Source: Antedon mediterranea
Taxonomy: Eukaryota > Echinodermata > Crinoidea > Comatulida > Antedonidae
Length of the DNA stretch: 64,000 nt
Reading direction: 5' to 3'
Assembly (NCBI RefSeq): GCF_964355755.1
Contig: NC_092673.1
Coordinates: 30,881,001-30,945,000 of the forward strand
The position numbers and the translations under genes were made by a program. This document shows, piece after piece, positions 23,562 through 35,230 of this stretch. The notes below the pieces were generated by a model. That model was not told the DNA's origin. It was given only the letters and a program-made list of their open reading frames with translations, and did no database searches. The first letter of the stretch is position 1; every line of letters starts with the position of its first letter.

Positions 23562-23938
23562 AATATTGTTTTTTTTTTAATTTTGATTTTCTACATTTTT
23601 TTAACAATTCCTGTTTATAACTCCAGTGTGGATTTGAGCAGGCAAGTAAAAACAAAACAATAATCGCGCCTGACTTTGTTACTATGGCGTATTGTTCTAT
23701 TTGCAATAACAATAGAACGCGCGAGTGTTCGGATGTGCGTGCTTAGTCTTACGCGCTTGCTTTGTTTCGAATAACGCTGGAAGTTAGCAACAACATCCTC
23801 TGACACAAAAACATAGGCTTCTAGCAGATGATTTAAGATGTATGTAGGCCTAGGCTAGGCTAGTTAGACCCTATTTGTAGTTACAGTAAAGTAATTTATA
23901 TAGATATTATGGTGATGTAGTTCGAACCCTTTCCTGCG
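23562..23938. promoter_or_regulatory. Shared promoter region between divergent genes
   Basis: The start codons of the ankyrin/SOCS gene (-) and the next membrane-protein gene (+) are 377 bp apart, head to head. The middle carries GC-rich strings (ACGCGCGAGTG, GTTACTATGGCG) in an AT-rich setting. A bidirectional promoter is inferred from this spacing. TAGGCCTAGGC lies near 23844. Confidence 0.5.
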
Positions 23939-26900
23939 ATGAGGAAGTCGGTAAATATGATGTCAAAGTGCTTGGTCTTTTTGGTATTATCTATACAATT
24001 TCACAAGGTCATAAACGGACAGGGTGAGTACCTTCAAATACACGCTAGGTGCCTAGGCCTAATTGTATTCGTTCATAATTCGGTTAACATAAATGAAGGT
24101 TGCATGCGTATTATTTTAGCCAGTCCCATATTCAAATTATGTCTGTGTAAATTATATCAAGGGCCTTGGTGTAGGACCTACTAGGGGCCTATTCCCTAGG
24201 CAGTAAAGAATTTGGAATTTACAATGTTTGCATGGCGAAGAAACAAAAGCATTACACTTTAGCCTAGGCCTATACTGAGAAGAATTGTCGTGATTCGGTT
24301 TTTATTATTCTGATGACAATTACAGTATATTTTTAAGTTGTTTGGCCTATACAGTGATAACTTTAAAAAGTATATAGGCCTATAGTGTATGGCTTATCAA
24401 CGTACAGTATAAACAGTAGGCCCCTAGGCTTAGTTAACATTAAGGGGCTTATGTCGTTTGTTGCGTCATACGCATGTCTTTTTTTTTATATTCAGAAATC
24501 AAAAGTCCTCTAAGCCCAGAGAAACAGTCCATACCAAGACCGGCACCTGCAGCATCGAATTCTATTCAACATGCAGCCAAAAATACCCGCGTTGTAGATC
24601 CACGAGTAAAACAGATTTTAGAACAATTAAAACAGCTTAGGAAGAATGCACCAGCTAAAGGAGGAGGAGTTAGAAGGCAAAAGGAAGACAGAAGAAGACA
24701 GCGACTGTACGACAGAAAAGTTAGTGTTATGGGTGGAAAACAGCAAAGGGTGCAACCTCCGCAACCGTACCCACAATCGCGTATTGCATCGCCTGATCGG
24801 CTTAAAACAGTTCATAGTAGTGGAATAATGAAAGATGTAGGTCCTAGGCCTATACTTAGTAAAATAAAAAATGTACGAGATTTGGAAGCAAAGAGGATGA
24901 TGGAGAAAATAGAAGCGGAAGAGATTAGAAAAGATTGTAACAGTAAGTTGAATTCTCCTTATAAGTAATATTGTTCTTTATGGAAAAAATAAATAGGCCT
25001 ACATAGAAAACATAACACTTTTTAAACAGGAGTAATTAATCTATTTGTTTTTTCAGCAGATATGAAATTATTGATAGGGATTCTGATAGGTATTGCGTCA
25101 ACGGTCGCCGTTGCTGGAATATTTTCTGTTGCCAAATATTTCCTATGTATGCCTACTACCAACACTGAGTAAGTGTGACGTACCATTTTGTTTTCATGAA
25201 TTCATAAGCATTTTAAAAAGTTGTAAGGTTTTATTTACCACCTATTTCAGATTACTTTGAATGTGTGACGTTTTTTAAGTGATTTCGTATTTATATTGGT
25301 ATTATGTACATAAAAATGAAAACGTATAACTTTTTTCGGTATAAAACATACAAGAATTCATTTATTAATTGTCGATGATGATGCCACGTTCATCAGCAGA
25401 TAACTGTCAAGATTAATTATTGTATGTTCTTAATTTTTGGCTACAGGAAATGATGAAATAGCCTACTTGAAAGTGGCTATTAATTTGTGTGATTTTTTTT
25501 ACATTTTTATTTACAGATATAACGACGGTATAGGAAAAGCGAAATGGATCAGCGACAGAAAACCAACTTTACCGAAGTTAGTTTTTTTTTCATTTTTTGT
25601 CAAAGCTCTTTTTATTAAACCAATCAAATCTATTTTATTTTGTAGGCCTAAAATATAGTATTTATTCTGTAATATTTTCTTTCTTTCTTTTATTTACCCA
25701 AAAATATAAAGTATAAACATTGTAACATAAATCAAACATAATCAAGGGAAGGGCTAAAAAATTAGTTAAAACTAATCAAGTTCAGCCCCTAAACATTTAT
25801 GAATAAATAGTTATAAAAACAAATTAGGGCTACCTTCTAAAATTTAATATACATAAAATACTTTTTTAAACACACTTTCTCTCAAATATATAATTCTCTT
25901 TTTGGAAATAATAAATATTTGTTTGTGATAATCTACGACCTACGCATTTTAGTCGTCGCCTGGGACCAAACCTTCAAAACTGAGTGTCGAATAGAGCGAC
26001 ATCCCAATTCCCCGTATGTGCACAATAAATTAAACATTACCACCTAACTTGGTCGTCGGTAGTGGCAAAGCTCTTTATAATCATTTTTGTTAAAATTCTG
26101 AATAACTGACAGCTTTTTTCTCTAGACGCAACCCAAGGGAAGCAAAGCCGAATAAATACGTCATAATAAAAAGAACAAGGTGATTGTTTAATTGTTTAGA
26201 AGTTTAGAAGAAAGATAAAATGTAAACATATTAAAAAAACTACCCATATACAATTAATATATCAATATCGATTTTAATTATGAATATTAGCAAGACATTT
26301 TTTTCATTTTAATTCAAAAATTACTTTGTTGTGATATGTAAATGGGGAAACTGCGACTTGCAGCATAGGCCTACTGGGCTGAATTTCCCACAGGTGTGAA
26401 CGACACATACCACTGAGGGTCACTTTGTGACTGAGTGCTGCCATCAAACGGCGCTCTTTCGTCTGTCCACGCCACATCAGCAGACGAGGCAGCCGCTGAG
26501 AATATGTACAATAGTACACTGTTGGTATTTGTACCAGCCAGACATAAGATCAAAGGACTGTTACGAGTTCGTATCTTGGCAAGGCGAGCTCAGATGTAGG
26601 CCTACTGGGTTCTATAAAGTGCACACGAGCCAGATACGCACACTGGACCTCCAGTAGGAAGTCCTTATCCGAGAATACTTGTCGAGAAGTGCCTTGAACC
26701 CTATGGTGTGCGGCGTCCCATACCTTAACCGCTCGACCACTCGACTCGACCAACATGTAAAGTTATAAAGAAATCATCAGAATCATCTGTACTTTCTTTA
26801 GGAAAGAGGAAGACGATCTATACGACAAAATTGTCGATGATTCAGATGGAATTTATATAGATGACGATGAAGTTGAGGCAATCAGGTAAATATTACTAAG

Positions 26901-28480
26901 TGTGGTTCCCACTAGCGACGACGCAACGTAACGCAATATACGCAACATAAGAACATGCCCTTCCGATAATTATGTTTCCCCCCGCCTGCGTGAATTCGTC
27001 GGTTCCCACTTGTGATTACGCATTACAGCACTTTGCAAAACATCGCTGCGTTGTGTTACTTTGCGTCGCTAGTGAGAACCACGATTTATTTGACAAAAAA
27101 TATAGTAGTGATTGATATGATGTCATCGCGTCCATATATCACATTTTTTTTCACACAAAGTTTGATAGTGTAGGCAGAGCTTAATGCTAATAACGTTTGG
27201 TTTCCATTGGCTACGCAGAAGGACGTAAACGCAACGTACCAATCACAAGCGATGGATTATTCGAACTGTAGTTTTTCATTGCTTGTGTTACGTCTGTGTT
27301 GAGAACCAAGCTTAAAGTAATTTTAAATTCCAAATGACTACTTCATATGAGTAAGTTTCAACTGATTTTACTTATGAAAAAAAGTAGTTCAAATAGTTTA
27401 TTTTTATTTTCCCAGAGAAGAACATGAAATAGCTAACTTGCGACCTGCGCCGCCAATACCAAAGACAGCCCAAAGGTAAGTAGAATGTTATCATCACGAT
27501 TTTGTTACGTGATCAGCTTTCAATTTTACTAGAAGTTAAGAAGGAAATATTCACATACGTTGAGTTTATTACCAGTTTTTGACGAAATGACGTGACGTAA
27601 TACATAATTTAGTCCCGTTGAATGCTCCTGCTATTTGATTTGAAAAGGATTTAAAAGAGTGTGTTGACAAGATTTTTCTCTACGCAAAGAGAATTGAATA
27701 AAGAGAAAGGAGTGGATAAATAGAGATGCAAGAGAAAAAATTAATCTAAAACATAATAAATGAAATAGATACCACCAGAGAAGAAAAGATAAGCAATCTT
27801 GGAACCAAATAAAACAACTTCCATGATTAAAGTAGCATTAGCAAACATTTGAATCTAAAAAGCTCTGTCTACACTATCAAACTAGTTTGACAAATAAGTT
27901 TGATGTGCCCAATGGTAGTGATATGACATTATCATGTCCATATATGGGCATATCACATTTTTGTTGTCACATATAGTTTGATAGTGTAGACAGAACTGAA
28001 GTTAGGTAAAGATGTCAAAATTGATGCTAACACTTAATGGAAATACGTGCAACGCGAGACAAAATCGAAATCCAAATCCATGATTCTTGGCATAAATGAC
28101 ATTGAAGGGGATATCGTCATAGAAGATATTTTGAAAGCCAACCTGTTCAATGAGTCTTTTCGTCTGTTTTTAAGCTCAAACTTTATGTGACAAAAAAAAT
28201 GTGATGTGCCCAAATATGGTAGTGATATGCTTAAATATGGTAGTGATATGACATTATGTCCATCACATCACATTTTTATTGTCACATAAAGAAATAAGAA
28301 ATCAGTTTTATTCAATTTAAAAAATGTAATAATGTCTTTATCAGCATCGCAATATGCACTAGCTTCATATCATATAATCAAACTTACTGCCTTTTTCTTG
28401 ACAGGTCACATAGTCGGTCTGAAGATATATATGAAACACCGATGCGACCAAAAGATAATGAATATTTAGAATTTGAATGA
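23939..28480 (+). CDS. Unrecognised single-pass membrane protein with signalling-type tail (8 exons, 325 aa)
   Basis: Exons: 23939-24023, 24496-24942, 25057-25168, 25517-25576, 26126-26179, 26802-26885, 27416-27475, 28405-28480; phases agree throughout. Residues 1-28 form a signal peptide (MSKCLVFLVLSIQFHKVING). Residues 29-177 are a basic, Pro/Gln/Lys/Arg-rich, low-cysteine ectodomain ending in a likely helix (RDLEAKRMMEKIEAEEIRK). Exon 3 encodes the membrane helix LLIGILIGIASTVAVAGIF. The cytoplasmic tail starts basic, turns acidic (EEDDLYDKIVDDSDGIYIDD), has a class I SH3-type motif RPAPPIPK and ends with tyrosine motifs IYETP and EYLEF. This suggests a type I receptor or adaptor that recruits SH2/SH3 proteins. 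I recognise no family. AATAAA at 28548. Confidence 0.75.
26340..26758 (-). mobile_element. tRNA-derived SINE in intron 5 of the membrane-protein gene
   Basis: On the minus strand it starts GGTCGAGTCGAGTGGTCGAGCGGTTAAGG, resembling the A box of Leu/Ser tRNAs, with GGGTTCAAGGC as B box. TATCTTGGCAAGGCGAGCTC (26572-26591) recurs at about 60182-60201, showing a repeated family. The frames crossing it are not genes. Confidence 0.7.
26900..27083. mobile_element. MITE family B
   Basis: GTGGTTCCCACTAGCGACG and CGTCGCTAGTGAGAACCAC are inverted ends. It lies in intron 6 of the 23.9-28.5 kb gene. Confidence 0.85.
27197..27315. mobile_element. MITE family B, diverged copy
   Basis: TTTGGTTTCCATTGGCTACGC at the left and GTGTTGAGAACCAAGCTT at the right; the interior CCAATCACAAGCGATGG is shared with the copies at 36752-37333. 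Confidence 0.7.
27861..27997. mobile_element. MITE family A, well-preserved copy
   Basis: AGCTCTGTCTACACTATCAAAC...GTTTGATAGTGTAGACAGA ends, with the CArG box CCATATATGG in the core. Confidence 0.9.
28171..28292. mobile_element. MITE family A, ends lost
   Basis: AACTTTATGTGACAAAAAA, ATGTGATGTGCCC, two AAATATGGTAGTGATATG units and CACATTTTTATTGTCACATAAA are present; both outer termini are missing. Confidence 0.75.
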
Positions 28481-29203
28481 CATTTTAGAAGGAGGGAAGG
28501 AAGGAATGAGGAAAACTGGCATTAGTTTAGTTGTTAGAGAAACGAAGAATAAACTGCTAAATCGTAGATATATAAATATTTTAACTGAAATTAAACATAG
28601 CATTGCTCTTAGTGTATTTTTGTTTTTGTTTTTTTATTTTATTTTTTTAGGGGGTGGGGGGGGGGGTCGTTATTGTTTTTAAGGGGAATTTAATATTTTC
28701 CTTTTTAGGCCGTGTTCCGCGGCCAAAACTTAACCGATAATTACCGATAAAAATTAACCGATAAACTGCCTCCACTCGAGAAAAATGAACTGCCTGCTGA
28801 TAATATCTTATTCAAATCGGATAATTATCGAATAAGTGCGATAATGTTTGAACATTTGAACTGCAGGAAAAATGGTTGCGTTGTGCACCTGGTTGTTTGG
28901 TAATGACTGAAAATGCGCATTGTATTTTTTAATTAAAATTAATCGCCTGATAACCGATAATTGGCTGTGTTTTGGTTGTTCACTCTCTTTCCGGCCCTCA
29001 GCACGCGTCTGTACTACGTGTGTTTATATGGAATACGGGAATACAAACGCGAAATAACAATACGCACTCGCTGTAGTTTTTACGCACTTGTTTCAAATGA
29101 CGCTTAGAGGCCTAAATTTTCACCCTAGGCCTGGGCCGGCCTAGTAGTACTGTATTATTTAAAGTTATGAAAAGTTAATAATCTACTAAAAGAAGTAAAG
29201 AAA
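28481..29203. other. Spacer between the two membrane-protein genes
   Basis: 3' UTR of the upstream gene, a G-run at about 28650-28666, and one repeat (28708-28990) in which TTAACCGATAA or ACCGATAA occurs several times after GTTCCGCGGCCAAAACTTAA. A related left end is in intron 5 of the next gene (31846-31945). The promoter of the next gene must lie here; no clear core element was found. Confidence 0.55.
28708..28990. mobile_element. ACCGATAA-rich element
   Basis: GTGTTCCGCGGCCAAAACTT, three ACCGATAA boxes, a GATAATTATCG core and GATAACCGATAATTGGCTGTGTTTTGG at the right form a partly palindromic element. The right terminus is not exact, so ends are approximate. Confidence 0.5.
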
Positions 29204-30694
29204 ATGAAACCCTGTTGGATGATGTACCTTTTGATATTTTGCATACACATACCTATGCCTACTGGTGAGTCAGCGTTTATGAAAATGAAATAAGCCGAAT
29301 GTAACGTCCTAGTTAGGAGCCTAAAAGCCTAGCTAGAGCCCTTAGTCTACTAGGTTATTAGCATCCAACCATTTTACACTATAGGTAGGCCAAGGACGAA
29401 GTTTCTCCCTTCCTAATAGCCAGAGTTAAATCAAGCATTCGATACACTCAAAAAGGTTTATTTATTGATATATATTTATATATTTAGATTATTGGCCCTA
29501 GGCCTAGACATACCCTAAATGATATTACTGTACATGAAAATGAAATATGATATTTACTTATTTATTTGTAGCTCGCCCAGGGCTTCTCGGAAAAAAAATG
29601 AAGGACTTCATAATAAATGTGTGTTATCGTGAAAAACCGGAATTGACACAAGAAGAGGATGCAAAATGTAAAAAAGACATGGGTACCGCAAGATATTTTG
29701 GTGTCTTGCCAAAGAAACCAAAACCAACACCAAAACCAACAAGTAAGATTTTTTTTTCTTCATTTGATGGTTTTGTAGGCCTATTTATTTAGTGTGCTTT
29801 TCTACAGTAAAGCTGTCTACATTATCAAATTAGTTTGACAAAAAGAGTGTGATGTGTGCCCAAATATGGTAGTGATATGCCCAAATATGGTAGTAATATG
29901 ACATCATCATGTCCATATGAGCACATCACATTTTTTGTCACATAAAGTTTGATAGTGTAGACAGAGTTCCCATTAAATGAAATGGCATTGTTAATACTTA
30001 GTATAAACTTACACTGACCCACGTGATTAAGAACCGTTTAAAAGCAGCAAACAAGTAAAATGTGTCGCACGTAAATTTTAACTTAACGGATGACGTCAAA
30101 ATTTCTACTCATTTGCATAGCGTAGTTCAGTTGCGTTAACGTAAGTGTAAAACTCAAGGCACGTGTCGCGCACGGCAAGGCATGTTTAGGTTTGGGTAAT
30201 ATAAATTCTTATTGTTTGGCTTAATTAAAACATATAAATTTACCATTTGTTTTCTTACCGGACACTGCATTTAATAATGGTACTCTATATGATGGTACTC
30301 TACCAGTATTGTTATTTTGTAATACACTATTTTCAGTGTCAGCACTGGAAAAGGCGGCTATTCAAAGAAAGGTAGAAATGGCGAAGAAGTTGGAGAGAGA
30401 AAAAAATGAAACGATTGCAATGGAGACTAAGAAAAAAGTAGAGGATGCAAAAAAGGCAGGAAGTATGAGAGTATTTTTTAAATGTTTATTTAGATAGTAA
30501 GCCTATGTGTCAATCGAGACCCCTTACCGAGTCCGAGGCCAAGTCCAACTGAACTACAAAAATACTCTCCCATAGATTAGTACCGTAGTGACGATAAACC
30601 CCGTAAAGACACCCAGGAAAAAAACAAACCCGTTCTTATAACATTTACACAATATCAACACACGAAACCAATCAGTTCGGCGTTTGAAGGACTG

Positions 30695-30745
<51 letters not shown>

Positions 30746-31995
30746 ATCCTCATATTCTCATATTCGCTTATCCTGTTCAGAACTTTTCTTTTAATTGAAT
30801 TTCAACAAATAAAGTTTCTAAATGTGAAGTGTTAACTACGTTTAACTAACAAAAATAAACAACCTAAATATTATAATCAACAATTATGATATGTCAATCA
30901 TACTTTCTTTCACAGCGTTTCGGCTGGTTGTTGGTGTTTTGATCGGTATTTTTGGTGTTATTTTATTCATTGGTTTAGGAGCTCCACTAGTATATTACCT
31001 TGTGTCAGCTCATATCAAGTAAGAAAATCTATTGCCAATCTATTTCGATCACAAGATGCAAATTATTTCCATAGTAGACCTGTTTGATTATATCATGGAT
31101 AAATGATATAGGCCTAATAATTACCAGCAAAGATTACTATTTACTAATGTACTGGAAGAACGGAATAATGACCAAATATGGTAGTGATATGCCCAAATAT
31201 GATCATGTCCATATATGGGAACATGACATTTGACATAAAGTGTGATAGTTTAGAAAAGTAAGGTTTTAGACCTACGCATGTTGGTCGCCATTTGGGACAA
31301 AACCTTAAAAACTTAGCTTTAGGCCTACAGCTGTTCTAGCGGATCCATCAGAGGAGAAAGCTAGCTCTGGGCTTATGATGGTAGTTGTGTGGTTGTGGTA
31401 AAATGTACCAACACGAGCCATGTTGATGATTACATCTATCTACTAGTGCTGGCATATAAATGTCCTTCCTTTGTAAATTCAGGCTGCCAAACAATAATTG
31501 CACGCTAATTATCATGTAAAACAACAGTGTACACTAGAGTACATTTTACCAAACCTTTTTTTAGCAAACTTCGAAGAACCAACATCAGTAAACTATAGTT
31601 TGTCAAGAAGGTGACTTCAGCAAACTTGATTTCTGTAGTTTGGGCTAAACTAGCAAACTGTTCTTTCCAAACTCGTTTGCTTAAGTTTGCAACAACAAAC
31701 AGATTCTGTAGACTTATCCAAATTCATAAAATTATCTTTAAAAGAAATAATTACTTTTCTAATCTGTTTTTTTTTTATTTTAGTAAATTAAATGAAGATG
31801 ATGAGGACAGTCTATTGTGAGTAAAACACATTATTCTTAGGTCATGTTTCCACAGCCAAAAACCAACCATTACTTATCCGATAAATGAATTAATAACCGA
31901 TAATAATCTATCCGATAAAAGCTTACCGATAATTTTTTTTATAGTAATTACATGTATCTTTATATCTGATTTTCAGATCAGACGATGAAGAGTGA
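29204..31995 (+). CDS. Unrecognised small single-pass membrane protein (6 exons, 170 aa)
   Basis: Exons: 29204-29264, 29572-29742, 30337-30462, 30916-31018, 31784-31816, 31977-31995; frames agree. Residues 1-21 are a signal peptide (MMYLLIFCIHIPMPTG). Exon 2 encodes a short basic ectodomain with two cysteines and a KKPKPTPKPT stretch. Exon 3 is a charged helix, probably coiled coil (EKAAIQRKVEMAKKLEREKN). Exon 4 gives the membrane helix GVLIGIFGVILFIGLGAPL. The tail KLNEDDEDSLLSDDEE has an acidic dileucine motif (DEDSLL) typical of AP-dependent endocytic sorting. Gene architecture resembles that of the upstream neighbour, and the membrane exon in both starts in phase 1 and ends in phase 2. 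No family recognised. AATAAA at 32055. Confidence 0.7.
29808..29967. mobile_element. MITE family A
   Basis: AAAGCTGTCTACATTATCAAA and GTTTGATAGTGTAGACAGAG ends with two CCCAAATATGGTAGT core units, in intron 2 of the 170-aa protein gene. Confidence 0.85.
30698..30741. repeat. (GA)n microsatellite
   Basis: About 21 uninterrupted GA dinucleotides in intron 3 of the 170-aa protein gene; likely length-polymorphic. Confidence 0.95.
31169..31257. mobile_element. MITE family A, core and right part
   Basis: ACCAAATATGGTAGTGATATGCCC, the CArG box CCATATATGG and a right end GTGTGATAGTTTAGAAA. A small inverted repeat, AAGGTTTT...AAAACCTT, follows at 31259-31306. Confidence 0.65.
31846..31945. mobile_element. 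ACCGATAA-rich element, left part
   Basis: GGTCATGTTTCCACAGCCAAAA followed by repeated (T/C)CCGATAA boxes; it occupies most of the last intron of the 170-aa protein gene. Confidence 0.45.
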
Positions 31996-32175
31996 CATCA
32001 AAAGTATATATTTCGGAAATATTTATTCATTTATTCTTTCATTTTGTTTTCACCAATAAACTGTGACTAATTTTTAAATTCTGATTATGATTGTACTGTA
32101 CCGCCAAATAATTATGGCATGCATTTTCTGTCAAGTATTACAGGCAAATTTGAATTATGTTAATTTTAGAGTTAA

Positions 32176-32278
32176 GCTCTGTCTACACTATCAAATTAGT
32201 TTGTCAAAAAGTGTGACGTGCCCAATGGTATGATATCACACTTTTTTGTCAAACTAGTTTTATAGTGTAGACAGAGAT
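32176..32278. mobile_element. MITE family A, short form
   Basis: AGCTCTGTCTACACTATCAAA and AGTTTTATAGTGTAGACAGAG ends around a reduced core (GTGACGTGCCC). Confidence 0.9.
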
Positions 32279-32415
32279 TAGCAGCATTCACACATACATA
32301 CTTTGCTACTACACTAATGCCAACCGTTATATCAACAAATTTGTTTTACGTAGTCGAAGAAGAACCTCTTCATCAAAAACTCTGGCGCCAACATCCACAG
32401 GATCACATGTGTCTT

Positions 32416-32631
32416 AAGCTTGGTTCCCACTAGTGAAACAACGTAACGCAACCTACGCAACGAAGAAAATGCCCTTCTAACAATTGTGTTTGCCCCCGCC
32501 TGCGAAATCAAACTTGCGATGTTGCAGCAATGTTGCGTCGTCGGTTCCCACTTATGATTACGCAATACAGCACTTTGCGTTTATACGTTATTGCGTTGCG
32601 TTACGTTGCGTCCTAGTGGGAACCACGCTTA
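32416..32631. mobile_element. MITE family B
   Basis: AAGCTTGGTTCCCACTAGTG and CTAGTGGGAACCACGCTT ends; the interior matches the central copy at 36936-37149 (AAATGCCCTTC, TTGTGTTTGCCCCC). Confidence 0.9.
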
Positions 32632-34869
32632 CTCTACTTTCTACGCAACCTTGTCATAGACACCTTTGATGACTAACAAGATTATATGTAATCCTCGACC
32701 AAATCTCATTAAAAATACATTTATCTTTTTTTTTATCAATGAACAGTAAACTAATTCATACAATCCTACCTGAAACCTACTTTTTTTTCTTAACGTTGAC
32801 GTCACAGACCGCTTCGTCCCATATGCGGATTAATCTCACAATGAAACATTCTCCGAATATAACATTAAATCGTTAAATTATATTTGTGACATTAAACGAG
32901 AGCAGATCTTTTTCAAAATGGGTGCCAATGAGATTAACTTTTCTAGCCCAAGAGGACCCTTTAATGATGTTACGTCTACCTCTAATGTTTTAGCCTCATT
33001 TTAGAAATGGTATTACCTGGAAATCTATATATTCATATTAATGATTTGACGTTATAATTGTGCATAGGCTTTTAGTCTTGATACAATAATTGTTAAAAAT
33101 TAAAATAAAAGGGCCGATTTCTTGTTATTACAAGAAAACAATAAGAAAACTATAATGTCGCTAGCTGATAGAAATAAAACTTCAAGATTGATAAGTCACT
33201 TAAGACATGTATAGGCCTATGATGCCGAAATAAATCAAATCAAATCAAATCAAATGTTCATTGTATTATTATGCCCTCTATACAAAACAAATACTAGGAT
33301 TAGTATTAATGAGAAATACAAGGAACTATACGGTAATCCAGTCGTAGATTCTGGCAGGCAGGGAAGTGTCTCCCCCCCCCCCCATCCATTAAAAATGATG
33401 ACAAGCCAACCTATATTGTCACTATCAACCCAGCCTATATTCTGTGTATCCCAGGTAGTCGATCTCAGTCTCCCACATCCATAAACAAAGTATGGAAAGC
33501 CAAATGATTAATGTCATGATTCTGTTTGTGAGATCCTGGATATCCAAGAACGAATAGATTCATAGTCATACCCCCAATAATGTCACACATTGTAACAGTA
33601 TTAAACACAAACTGTTTTATTAGAATATCATATCCACCTTCTTTCGTTTTATTTATTTTTTCTCAGGGGGCACATTTCAATTTCTGACCTTAGTTCCGAT
33701 TAAACATGAACATTCAGAAACAAATCGTAAATTCTCAAATTGTCGATTTTGTAATGGTCCTCAAAAAAAAAGCACAAGGACAAGTTTCTGGCGACCTGGA
33801 TTACTTTAATAAGTGCATTTTAATGTGTTCAGCCTATGAAATGCGCATGTGCAACAGTTCGGGTGTACTAGGCCTACCTAGTTTCGTAATACTAACGAAC
33901 TAGACCTTTTATAATGTTTCGTCTGTATAGTACACCTGTTTATTATGCATAGAGTAGCTTTTTGTATGCTAATTTATTTGTCGTCGTTTCATCGTTATTA
34001 TTCTGACTCGCTCAATTTTGTTAAGGAAATATATAGATGGTGACACGTATATAGGCTACTGTACTAACATCTATTTCAACCAAGATATTTAAGGTTAGAC
34101 CACCGACAGTTTTGGGTGGGTGGGTGGTGAATACCGGATATTTAACTTAATATTAATAACGTTGAGAGTAATATTTGCAATAGCCTGCCAACATATGCCT
34201 TTTCGCTGATGTGTCACAGTATTGTATAAAATAAAAATATCGCACGTGCCTTCCACAAATATGACGTTGAATTGCCTTAATGAAAACATATTAAATGTAA
34301 TAATATCGCAGGCCTACTGCCAATAATAAATATAACATATTTTGCAATTTGTTTTATATGTATTTTTGCTATAGTTCAAGGCTATGTTTTCACACTACTT
34401 TAGGCCTGTCCAAACGGTGTGATCTCACTGGCTTAATTCCCGTATTACCGTGCGTTGGCCTTTCATTCATTGAATTATAAACTGGGCATCGGTTTTCATA
34501 GAAATCAGTTAAGTCAATTTAAAATACATAGGTTCATAACGTAATACACAGAAACAACAGATAAAGTGGTTTTTAAGTGATCCCCCATGCTGGTTCCTTA
34601 TTGACTGGTGTTTGAGTGACAAGTCTAATCCATTATTACCAAATAACGTTTAAGTTGTTTAACAAACCAGTATCCTGTATATGTTCTTCGATGAAAAAAA
34701 ATGTTTGAAAATGAATGACGTCATGATCAGAAAAACAATAAAATCGATACAACGAAATATTATTTTCATTCAAGACATCATAATGGTTATGCTCTATGTT
34801 TTAGGATAAACTCATGTTTTTTTTTTAAAACACGAATTACGTCAAACGTCAGTGCGTATAACAATCAAC

Positions 34870-34982
34870 TTAGTTTCCACTATGACGCAACGTAACAAAC
34901 ATAAGTCGCAACGCAAGCAAATTGACCAATCAAAATCAATAATTAGTCCAACTCTCGCTTGTGATTGGTCAATCCGTAACCG
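34870..34982. mobile_element. MITE family B, truncated
   Basis: TTAGTTTCCACTATGACGCAACG and the inner arms GACCAATCA and TGATTGGTCAA are present; the right terminus is missing. Confidence 0.6.
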
Positions 34983-35078
34983 CTGAGTAAAAATGGAAAA
35001 AGACTACAGAATAGACATCATATTTTTAATATATTCGTGTAAACAGAACTCGCTCAAAATGTTAAAAATAAAAACGTT

Positions 35079-35230
35079 AAGCTCTATCTACACTATCAAA
35101 CGTTATGCGTCACAAAAATGTGATGTGTCCATATATGGTAGTGATATGGTCAAATATGGTAGTGATATGACATACATCATCATGTCCATATTTAGGCACA
35201 TCACATTTTTTGTTTGATAGTGTAGACTTT
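35079..35230. mobile_element. MITE family A
   Basis: AAGCTCTATCTACACTATCAAAC and GTTTGATAGTGTAGACTTTA ends, with CCATATATGG and two TATGGTAGTGATATG units in the core. Confidence 0.85.

Noticed and set aside
26304-26756. Several overlapping frames on both strands
   Set aside because: They lie in a tRNA-derived SINE in an intron.
32332-32669. Frames on both strands
   Set aside because: They coincide with the family-B MITE at 32416-32631.
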